A stretch of DNA of 10,661 nt from the NCBI GenBank assembly GCA_043769275.1, contig JAYVJM010000086.1, positions 1 through 10,661 of the forward strand, given 5' to 3'. The notes under the pieces are model-generated. The model did no database searches. It was not told the DNA's origin and saw only the letters and a program-made list of their open reading frames with translations. The position numbers were made by a program, and so were the translations under genes. Below, in pieces: positions 1 to 5,966 of this stretch. Position 1 is the first letter of the stretch, and each line of letters starts with the position of its first letter. The stretch comes from JAYVJM01 sp043769275. Its GTDB lineage: Bacteria > Pseudomonadota > Gammaproteobacteria > Pseudomonadales > UBA7239.

Positions 1-329
1 GCCGCCGCCTGTCTTCATGTGCGAGACTTTGCTGATAACGTAAAGTCTTTTTTTACGCACCATCCCCATTCGCATTAACGCTCGCGAGATAGCATTTACG
101 CGCACATTGAGATGCGCGGCCAACTCCTTTCTTTTGGGCTCGGTTTGCTGGGTTGATGATCATCAGGTTCAGATAGCCATTTATAGATTGTGCTGCGTCC
201 AACAGAAAATAATGCTGCTGCTTCCGTCTTGCCGCTACCCTTTTTGATATGCAACAACACGCGTTTTTTAAGGTCTTGACTGTAGCTAATCTGATTGGCG
301 TATTCCTGTCTTGTTGTTTGTGCGATTAG
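1..329 (-). pseudogene. IS630-family transposase N-terminal remnant, frame-disrupted and cut by the window edge
   Basis: Read on the minus strand, one frame opens after a stop at 332-330 and gives ANQISYSQDLKKRVLLHIKK, then GKTEAAALF and GRSTIYKWL. This is the first helix-turn-helix of IS630/Tc1-mariner-type transposases. The frame stops at 98-96. From about position 138 the -1 frame continues with ELAAHLNVRVNAISRALMRM and GMVRKKRLYV, the second helix-turn-helix and the RKK stretch typical of the family, and stays open to position 1. The catalytic DDE domain would lie outside the window. No ATG, GTG or TTG precedes the conserved region in frame, and the linker between the two DNA-binding units looks shorter than usual. 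Together these suggest decay. The junction does carry CCCAAAA in slippery register, so programmed -1 frameshifting remains possible. Family call fairly sure; functional state unsure. Confidence 0.62.
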
Positions 330-332
330 CTA
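283..332. repeat. Perfect 9-bp inverted repeat TAGCTAATC / GATTAGCTA near the probable IS end
   Basis: TAGCTAATC at 283-291 is matched by its exact reverse complement GATTAGCTA at 324-332, leaving 32 bases between the arms. The outer arm ends in TA, the dinucleotide that IS630 elements target and duplicate, and lies just outside the transposase reading frame. It could be a transposase-binding or terminal repeat of the element, or a transcript hairpin over the start region. The role is inferred. Confidence 0.4.
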
Positions 333-694
333 TACTTTTGAGAAAGGTTAAAAATTGGGATTACCATTAGTTGTCGGCGTAACTACTGACATCACATGCA
401 AACATCAAATAAATCAGAAAAATATTGCTTTAGCCAAACAACTTGCGACTCAATATCTCAACAGGCGTTTTAGGCGTTTTAGGCGTTTTAGGCGGTGTGG
501 CAAAATTAAATCAAAGCCGTACTCAGAGCACGATGGCAAAACCGATGGCATTAGACTGTGAAAGTCCACAGGGAAAGGAGAGATAATAAACAGCGAAACA
601 GCGCTTAAATTTGCATTGATTTTTAGCGTTATTTCTGAGTATTTATCGGCCAAGCATTGTACAGCTCGGCTTGCATAGAATGCTTAGCATCTTT
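330..694. other. Gene-poor stretch between the IS remnant and the membrane-protein gene
   Basis: I see no convincing coding region here. Short open frames on both strands have no good ribosome binding site and translate to low-complexity or family-less peptides. The stretch contains the 9-bp tandem repeat at 463-494. It also has a 7-bp inverted repeat, AAGCATT at 652-658 and AATGCTT at 679-685, followed on the plus strand by T5 at 692-696. That is at best a weak terminator-like structure reading toward the membrane-protein gene. The region is probably old insertion debris. Confidence 0.5.
463..494. repeat. Tandem repeat, 9-bp unit AGGCGTTTT, about 3.5 copies
   Basis: The unit AGGCGTTTT occurs exactly at 463-471, 472-480 and 481-489 and is followed by a partial AGGCG at 490-494. 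The 9-bp period keeps any reading frame open, which explains the short repetitive open frames on both strands, but neither looks like a real protein. It is a candidate variable-number tandem repeat. Confidence 0.85.
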
Positions 695-1432
695 TTATGT
701 AGGCAGCGACTCATCGCAGCCAAAAATATTACGGTAGGCAATACCATTGGCTATCACCACCATCGGCAACGTCCAAATCAAACCGAGGCCAAGGGGAATC
801 GCTGAAACAAACAAGACTAGCCCTTGCGCCAAATAAAAACACAACAGGCTAAACCAGCGCTTGCTAACCGCCTTACGTGACACCTCCATAGCCACCCAAG
901 GGTCTAGACCTCTTTCCATCACTAGAGGCAAGGCAAACATATAAGCTATAAACAAATAAATACCTGGGATAATAAGCAAAACCAGACCAAAGCCAACCAT
1001 GATGTACATAAGAACTGTGGTAAAAAACAGAGGCAATAACTTTATGTAGGCAGAAAACACCATCGTGGCAGATAACTCTCTATCAATGGATCGCCAAATT
1101 CCCATCATTAGCACACCAACGGTGAGCGGCGTTAGAAACAAGGTCGGCGCTAATTGTTTTAGTAAGCTGTAAGTCCAAAAACCGACGGTCAACTTAATGG
1201 CAGGATTTTGTGCCAATCGGTCATCGTTGTAACCAAAGAGAAAAGGCAAAAAATAAATAGCAACTAAAAATGCCAAAACAACGAGCGCATAGTAAAAATA
1301 CGCCATCTGAAATGTCCACTTACAACCGTATGTACGCTGCCATGCTTCACTGAACGTTTCAGCCACATCAAAGTGGTAGTTGCCCTCTATTGCATCTTCC
1401 AAAGAGCGATCGCAGCTTCCCTTCCGACTCAT
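695..1432 (-). CDS. Predicted six-helix inner-membrane protein, function unknown
   Basis: This is a 245-residue integral membrane protein. Hydrophobic segments lie at roughly residues 43-66, 95-113, 130-150, 150-172, 193-212 and 213-233, with a soluble N-terminus of about 40 residues rich in Asp and Glu. The stretch LLIIPGIYLFIAYMFALPLV followed by a charged helix (DPWVAMEVSRKAV) resembles uncharacterised multi-pass proteins of the BPSS1780/YciC-like kind, where a PGI motif precedes the fourth helix. The frame is open 32 codons further upstream, but that part covers the acnB 3' end and an intergenic hairpin. ATG at 1432 is preceded by AAAGGAG with a 9-base spacer, so I chose it. The gene lies 73 bases downstream of acnB in the same direction and may be read through from it. 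No catalytic motif is visible. Confidence 0.75.
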   Translation of the reverse strand: MSRKGSCDRSLEDAIEGNYHFDVAETFSEAWQRTYGCKWTFQMAYFYYALVVLAFLVAIYFLPFLFGYNDDRLAQNPAIKLTVGFWTYSLLKQLAPTLFLTPLTVGVLMMGIWRSIDRELSATMVFSAYIKLLPLFFTTVLMYIMVGFGLVLLIIPGIYLFIAYMFALPLVMERGLDPWVAMEVSRKAVSKRWFSLLCFYLAQGLVLFVSAIPLGLGLIWTLPMVVIANGIAYRNIFGCDESLPT

Positions 1433-1465
1433 GGCGTGTAACTCCTTTACTGATGAATGCATTCT

Positions 1466-1492
1466 GAAGGGGCACACGGATTGTGCCCCTTC
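1466..1492. other. Perfect GC-rich hairpin between acnB and the membrane-protein gene
   Basis: GAAGGGGCAC at 1466-1475 pairs exactly with GTGCCCCTTC at 1483-1492. One further A-T pair makes an 11-bp stem with a 5-base loop. On the acnB strand the T-rich run lies between the acnB stop and the hairpin, not after it, so this is not a canonical intrinsic terminator. It could protect the acnB mRNA 3' end, act as a processing site, or be a partial terminator separating the two genes. Confidence 0.6.
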
Positions 1493-1505
1493 AACTGAAA
1501 AAAAC

Positions 1506-4103
1506 CTAAAGAACAACCTCCTGCACATGCGTCACAGGAATTTTTTTCACTTTATCTGCGGCCTCTTGAAATGAGGCAATTTCATTAAAGTTTAGATAAC
1601 GGTAGATGTCTTTACTCATCGTATCGAGCTTGCCAGCATATTCCAGATATTCAACCGGCGAGGGCAACTTGCCCAATAGTGCAGCAATGGCAGCCAGCTC
1701 CGCCGACGACAAGTATACGTTTGCACCATCACCCAAGCGGTTAGGGAAGTTACGTGTCGAGGTTGAGACGACGGTTGCACCCGGCTTCACACGTGCTTGA
1801 TTGCCCATACACAGCGAGCAACCAGGCATTTCTGTGCGTGCGCCAATTTTGCCAAAAATACCGTAATAACCTTCTTCTTTAAGCTGAAAGGCATCCATCC
1901 GAGTAGGTGGTGCAATCCACAATACCGTAGGCAACGCGCCGTCTTTCACGTTTTGCAGCAATTTACCGGCGGCACGATAGTGGCCAATATTCGTCATGCA
2001 AGAGCCGATAAATACCTCATCAATTTTGGCACCGGCAACCGCTGAAAGTGGTTTGATATCGTCAGGGTCATTTGGGCAGGCCAGTAAGGGCTCTTTAATA
2101 GTGGCTAAATCAATGTCAATAACCTCGGCATATTCGGCATCTTTGTCGGCTTCAAATAGCTGCGGATTGGCTAGCCAGGCCTCCATTGCTTTAATACGAC
2201 GATCCATTGTGCGTGCATCACCGTAACCTTCTTTAATCATCCAACGGAGCAATGTGATATTGGATGTGAGGTATTCAATAATCGGTGCTTTATCCAACTT
2301 GATTGTGCAACCCGCTGCTGAACGCTCAGCCGAGGCATCCGATAACTCAAATGCCTGTTCAACTTTCAAATGCGGCAAACCCTCAATTTCCAGCACGCGG
2401 CCAGAAAAGACATTTTTTTTGCCTTTTTTATCGACTGTTAACAATCCTTTTTGAATGGCCGCATAGGGAATCGCGTTAACTAAATCGCGCAGAGTAATGC
2501 CTGGTTGCATTTTGCCTTTAAAGCGCACCAGCACTGATTCGGGCATATCCAGCGGCATAACGCCTGTGGCAGCGGCGAACGCAACAAGACCAGAACCGGC
2601 TGGGAAAGAAATGCCAATAGGGAAACGTGTATGCGAGTCACCGCCGGTACCGACGGTGTCCGGCAGAAGCATACGGTTTAACCAACTGTGGATAATGCCG
2701 TCACCCGGACGCAAAGACACTCCACCGCGCGTCATAATAAAGTCGGGTAGCGTGTGCTGTGTTTGCACGTCTATGGGTTTGGGATAGGCGGCCGTGTGGC
2801 AGAAACTCTGCATCACAAGGTCGGCCGAAAAGCCAAGGCAAGCCAAGTCTTTCAGCTCATCGCGCGTCATCGGGCCTGTTGTGTCTTGGCTGCCGACGCT
2901 GGTCATTTTGGGTTCGCAATAAGTACCGGGGCGAATGCCTTCTACGCCACAAGCATGCCCCACCATTTTTTGCGCAGCGGTATAACCTTTTCCCGTATCT
3001 TTAGGCGCGATAGGACGATAGAAAGCGGGGCTAGGAGACAAACCCAGTTCCGCACGAGCGCGATCCGTTAAACCGCGGCCAATAATGAGATTGATACGGC
3101 CGCCAGCGCGCACTTCATCCAACAGCACCTCTGTTTTGAGACGGAAATCAGCCAGTACATCACCGTCGCTTGCCTTGATTTTTCCTTCGTACGGGTAAAT
3201 TTCAATGACATCGCCCATATTGAGCTTAGAAACATCGCACTCAAACGGCAACGCACCGGCATCTTCCATTGTGTTGAAAAAAATCGGCGCAATCTTTCCA
3301 CCGATACAAATGCCGCCAAAGCGTTTATTCGGCACAAAAGGGATATCTTCACCGGTGTACCACACCATCGAATTAGTGGCCGATTTTCGACTAGAGCCCG
3401 TGCCAACCACATCACCCACAAATGCCACGGGATGGCCTTTTTTCTTAAGCTCTGCAATTTGCGCAGCTGCGTTATTAATGCCCTCTCGCGGCATTTTGAA
3501 CATAGCCAAAGCATGTAAAGGAATATCGGGGCGACTCCAAGCATCAGGCGCAGGCGACAGATCATCTGTGTTGATTTCACCAGTGACCTTAAAAACAGTG
3601 GCGGTAATTTTTTCAGGGACGTTAGGGCGCGCTATGAACCACTCGGCATCTGCCCATGATTGCATCACGGCTTTAGCGTGGACATTGCCCGCTTTTACTT
3701 TTTCGGCCACATCGTGAAAGCTGTCAAACATTAAAATAGTGTGCTTTAACTGCGCGGCTGCATCGGCGGCCAATGCTTTATCATCCAGTAACGAAACTAA
3801 TGTTGTGATGTTATAGCCACCCAACATGGTGCCTAAAAGTTTGATGGCATGCTGTTTGTCAATCAACGGGGAGCTGGCTTCACCTTTGCTAATCGCAGCT
3901 AAGAAAGCAGCTTTGACATAGGCTGCCTGATCAACGCCAGCAGGTACGCGATAGGTAATCAAGTTCAGCAAAAAATCCTCTTCGCCCTTGGGCGGACTCT
4001 TCAATAACTCAACCAGCTCAGCCACCTGCTCGGTAGACAATGGCTCTGGAACAATGCCAAGTACTGCGCGTTCTTGTGCTTGCTTACGGTAGGCTTCTAG
4101 CAT
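1506..4103 (-). CDS. acnB: Aconitate hydratase B (bifunctional aconitase / 2-methylisocitrate dehydratase)
   Basis: AcnB interconverts citrate and isocitrate through cis-aconitate in the cytosolic TCA cycle, and in many proteobacteria also hydrates 2-methylaconitate. The protein has 865 residues, the same length as E. coli AcnB. It shows the B-type order: an N-terminal HEAT-like helical domain (about 1-160), the swivel domain with GTGSSRKSATNS at 234-245, then the catalytic domains. The 4Fe-4S ligands are visible as Cys702 (GSCMTN), Cys762 and Cys765 (PGCSLCMG). The frame extends 10 codons upstream, but MLEAYRKQAQERA is the usual AcnB N-terminus and GAGGT lies 7 bases before ATG 4103, so that start was chosen. 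The gene is divergent from folD across 237 bases. An AcnB in this length class, rather than AcnA, is certain from the domain order. A run of eight A on the coding strand encodes KKGKKN. Confidence 0.97.
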   Translation of the reverse strand: MLEAYRKQAQERAVLGIVPEPLSTEQVAELVELLKSPPKGEEDFLLNLITYRVPAGVDQAAYVKAAFLAAISKGEASSPLIDKQHAIKLLGTMLGGYNITTLVSLLDDKALAADAAAQLKHTILMFDSFHDVAEKVKAGNVHAKAVMQSWADAEWFIARPNVPEKITATVFKVTGEINTDDLSPAPDAWSRPDIPLHALAMFKMPREGINNAAAQIAELKKKGHPVAFVGDVVGTGSSRKSATNSMVWYTGEDIPFVPNKRFGGICIGGKIAPIFFNTMEDAGALPFECDVSKLNMGDVIEIYPYEGKIKASDGDVLADFRLKTEVLLDEVRAGGRINLIIGRGLTDRARAELGLSPSPAFYRPIAPKDTGKGYTAAQKMVGHACGVEGIRPGTYCEPKMTSVGSQDTTGPMTRDELKDLACLGFSADLVMQSFCHTAAYPKPIDVQTQHTLPDFIMTRGGVSLRPGDGIIHSWLNRMLLPDTVGTGGDSHTRFPIGISFPAGSGLVAFAAATGVMPLDMPESVLVRFKGKMQPGITLRDLVNAIPYAAIQKGLLTVDKKGKKNVFSGRVLEIEGLPHLKVEQAFELSDASAERSAAGCTIKLDKAPIIEYLTSNITLLRWMIKEGYGDARTMDRRIKAMEAWLANPQLFEADKDAEYAEVIDIDLATIKEPLLACPNDPDDIKPLSAVAGAKIDEVFIGSCMTNIGHYRAAGKLLQNVKDGALPTVLWIAPPTRMDAFQLKEEGYYGIFGKIGARTEMPGCSLCMGNQARVKPGATVVSTSTRNFPNRLGDGANVYLSSAELAAIAALLGKLPSPVEYLEYAGKLDTMSKDIYRYLNFNEIASFQEAADKVKKIPVTHVQEVVL

Positions 4104-4340
4104 CGGGTATACCTCACAGATGGAACTGCGCAAAGGTTAATAATAGTTAGCTACAAAAAAACTGAAAGCGCCGCAGAACATGCAGCGTTAAAGCTAGGCA
4201 TTGTAGGGAAAGGGATGCATGAATTAAAGGACGAACCAAGCATATTCGCCGCAGCTATCTATGGATACGCAATCTTTGGTGATTCCAGCCAAAGTCAGTC
4301 ACAATGGGGCTCCATTTTTTAGATGTAGATTGGTGCACAT
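4104..4340. promoter_or_regulatory. Divergent acnB-folD intergenic region
   Basis: The 237 bases between the two divergent starts should hold both promoters. On the minus strand a TACAAT (complement of 4200-4205) is a fair -10 for acnB, about 100 bases before its start, but no good -35 matches it. Toward folD there is a 6-bp inverted repeat CTTTGG/CCAAAG at 4274-4294 and a small stem AATGG-GGCT-CCATT at 4303-4316 followed by T4. No operator of a known regulator could be identified. Confidence 0.35.
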
Positions 4341-5198
4341 ATGAACGCTGTGGTGTTAGATGGGAAAACCGTCGCTGCTGAAACAGAAGCACAGATTCGT
4401 GTGCGCGTTGATGCTTTGCGGCAACGTACGGGAGCCACACCGATTCTGGCAACTTTACTCGTCGGTGACGATCCATCTTCCGCTGTCTATGTGCGCATGA
4501 AAGGCAATGCTTGTCATCGCGTGGGCATGGAGTCGATGGCAATAACCTTGCCGCAACAAACTACCACTGCACAGTTACTGGCTCAAATTGACGAACTGAA
4601 TCGCAATCCACAGGTGCATGGCATATTGCTGCAACACCCCGTTCCACCTCAAATAGATGAAAGAGCCTGCTTTGACGCAATCGCGCCAGAAAAAGATGTA
4701 GATGGTGTGACTTGCTTGGGCTTTGGACGCATGGCTATGGGTGAGCGTGCGTATGGATCGGCGACTCCTGCAGGCATTATGCGCTTACTAAAAGCATATA
4801 GCATCCCTCTAAAGGGACGGCATGCAGTGATTGTCGGTCGCAGCCCAATCCTTGGAAAACCAATGGCCGCCATGCTTTTAAACGCAGACTGTACCGTGAC
4901 AATATGCCACTCACATACACAAAATTTACCCCACTTCGTTCAACAGGCCGACATCTTGGTAGGCGCGGTAGGGAAGCCTGAATTTATTAAAAACGCATGG
5001 ATTAAGGAGGGTGCGGCCGTCATAGATGCAGGTTATCATGCGGCGGCGCAGAGTGGGGTCGGCGACATTCAAAACTGTGACAGATTCGAGCGTTGCAGTG
5101 CTTGGACACCCGTACCCGGCGGCGTAGGCCCCATGACGATCAACACGCTGATCTTGCAAACCCTACTCGCAGCTGAATACAAATCTGGCAACACTTAA
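4341..5198 (+). CDS. folD: Bifunctional methylenetetrahydrofolate dehydrogenase / methenyltetrahydrofolate cyclohydrolase
   Basis: FolD oxidises 5,10-methylene-THF with NADP and hydrolyses the methenyl product to 10-formyl-THF, supplying one-carbon units in the cytosol. The 285 residues match the family length. The catalytic part carries Tyr50 and Lys54 (YVRMKGNACHRVGM), and PEKDVDG with Asp121. The Rossmann part carries VIVGRSPILGKP (164-174), and PVPGGVGPMTINTL (257-270) closes the active site. Several motifs differ from the E. coli/Pseudomonas type: LLQHPVP instead of QLPLP, SATPAG instead of PCTPKG, GRSPILGKP instead of GASNIVGRP, and VIDAGYH instead of VIDVGIN. This suggests a different FolD subfamily. 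The start fits the family N-terminus (DGKTVA), but no clear Shine-Dalgarno precedes it. Identity is firm; cofactor preference is unknown. Confidence 0.95.
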   Translation: MNAVVLDGKTVAAETEAQIRVRVDALRQRTGATPILATLLVGDDPSSAVYVRMKGNACHRVGMESMAITLPQQTTTAQLLAQIDELNRNPQVHGILLQHPVPPQIDERACFDAIAPEKDVDGVTCLGFGRMAMGERAYGSATPAGIMRLLKAYSIPLKGRHAVIVGRSPILGKPMAAMLLNADCTVTICHSHTQNLPHFVQQADILVGAVGKPEFIKNAWIKEGAAVIDAGYHAAAQSGVGDIQNCDRFERCSAWTPVPGGVGPMTINTLILQTLLAAEYKSGNT

Positions 5199-5200
5199 TA

Positions 5201-5230
5201 GAACAGGCCCATGCCTGCTTTCCACTGTTC
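5201..5230. repeat. Small hairpin just after folD
   Basis: CAGGC at 5204-5208 pairs with GCCTG at 5213-5217 around a 4-base loop. GAACAG at 5201-5206 can alternatively pair with CTGTTC at 5225-5230. The element starts right after the folD stop. With only CTTT following it is a weak terminator at most. It resembles the larger hairpin at 5332-5353. Confidence 0.4.
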
Positions 5231-5331
5231 CTGACAGCACCATTATCAATCAAGCGACTGTTTTCGTTGTACACACAAAAGCTCCACTCTTTCTATAAAG
5301 CGTAGCGTTAGATCGTACGGACTCACACAAC

Positions 5332-5353
5332 AACAGGCACTTACATGCCTGTT
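5332..5353. repeat. 8-bp hairpin upstream of the orphan gene
   Basis: AACAGGCA at 5332-5339 is exactly complementary to TGCCTGTT at 5346-5353, with loop CTTACA. It lies about 20 bases before the ribosome binding site of the gene at 5385. It could be a folD terminator with a poor T tail, an operator, or a leader structure. Its sequence echoes 5202-5219 (AACAGGC ... CATGCCTG.TT). Confidence 0.5.
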
Positions 5354-5384
5354 TAGCTTATCAACTACTCTTGGAGGTAAGGCC

Positions 5385-5888
5385 ATGACCGTTCACTCTT
5401 TTTCTCTGACAGGCGAATCCACTCGCCGCGACTATGCTGTTTACGTTGCTATTGCTGCCCCACGCAAAAAAGGAAAGTTGTTGCTACACACCGGCAATAC
5501 AGGCGACTTTAAGCGCAACTGCAATCCCGTCGCTTGCTGGGCGGGCAATCACTTTTCGCACAACGTTATACATGCACATCAAACACTTAAAATTACCGCC
5601 AGCCCTGAACAATATGATTATCAGTTTCTGTTTACCGTCTACGACACGTGGAAGGATGACGACAAGGGCCGCGAGCGTGTAGAGCTAGTTAATGAGATGG
5701 AGCGTGAACTAAACCGCCAGCTGCAACTGGCAGTTAAAGACAGCAAAAAAGCAGAATTGACGAACGCTCATGCAGGGACAGGCAATATTATGAAGGCTGA
5801 AAAACTGCGCCGCGCCGGCTTTCACAATAAAAAGCGCATGGAGCAAGTGAAAGAACTGCTCCAAAATGTCGTTGAAATAATCAATTAG
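5385..5888 (+). CDS. Orphan 167-residue protein, distant GIY-YIG-like resemblance
   Basis: I do not recognise a named gene. GGAGG at 5373-5377 sits 7 bases before ATG 5385, so translation is well supported. The soluble protein has no signal peptide or membrane segment. An N-terminal core shows two predicted strands, YAVYVAIA (17-24) and KLLLHTGNTGD (31-41), then Arg44, CNP (46-48) and GNHFSHNVIHAH (54-65). A charged helical C-terminal half begins with LVNEMERELN (101-110). The order (VYVA strand, LxTGxTGD strand, downstream Arg, helix with Glu104/Glu106) recalls the GIY-YIG nuclease fold. I also recall uncharacterised bacterial proteins with LLYTGKTGDN and GNHFSYNKIH. Here the YIG tyrosine position is His35 and the usual Lys is Asn38, so activity may be altered. 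The gene sits alone between folD and a terminator, within an otherwise conserved gene order. Function unknown. Confidence 0.8.
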   Translation: MTVHSFSLTGESTRRDYAVYVAIAAPRKKGKLLLHTGNTGDFKRNCNPVACWAGNHFSHNVIHAHQTLKITASPEQYDYQFLFTVYDTWKDDDKGRERVELVNEMERELNRQLQLAVKDSKKAELTNAHAGTGNIMKAEKLRRAGFHNKKRMEQVKELLQNVVEIIN

Positions 5889-5932
5889 AAAAACAGATCG
5901 CGCTACGATTACTCGGCACCATCAAACCCACC

Positions 5933-5964
5933 AAAACCTCCTCTTTTTACATGGGGGAGGTTTT
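5933..5964. terminator. Bidirectional intrinsic terminator between the orphan gene and cysS
   Basis: AAAACCTCC at 5933-5941 pairs exactly with GGAGGTTTT at 5956-5964, giving a 9-bp stem with a 14-base loop that can shorten by extra G-C pairing. Each arm ends in T4 on its own strand. It sits between the stop of the plus-strand gene (5888) and the cysS stop (5967), so it can end transcription of both convergent units. Confidence 0.75.
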
Positions 5965-5966
5965 CT

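Noticed and set aside
355..561. Plus-strand open frame starting TTG, with QKNIALAKQLATQYLN and a repetitive RFRRF run
   Set aside because: A stop lies just upstream, there is no good ribosome site, and the second half is generated by the 9-bp tandem repeat. A faint likeness to an RsmJ-type N-terminus is too weak to call.
1433..1528. N-terminal extension of the membrane protein (32 codons)
   Set aside because: It overlaps the acnB 3' end and the intergenic hairpin, while a good Shine-Dalgarno precedes the internal ATG at 1432.
3068..3580. 170-codon open frames on both strands inside acnB
   Set aside because: They overlap the strongly conserved acnB frame and have no family resemblance; they are shadow frames.
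4155..4187. Hairpin plus T7 on the minus strand in the acnB leader, as an attenuator
   Set aside because: The stem has an internal mismatch and the T run is seven bases away from it, so it is a poor intrinsic terminator.
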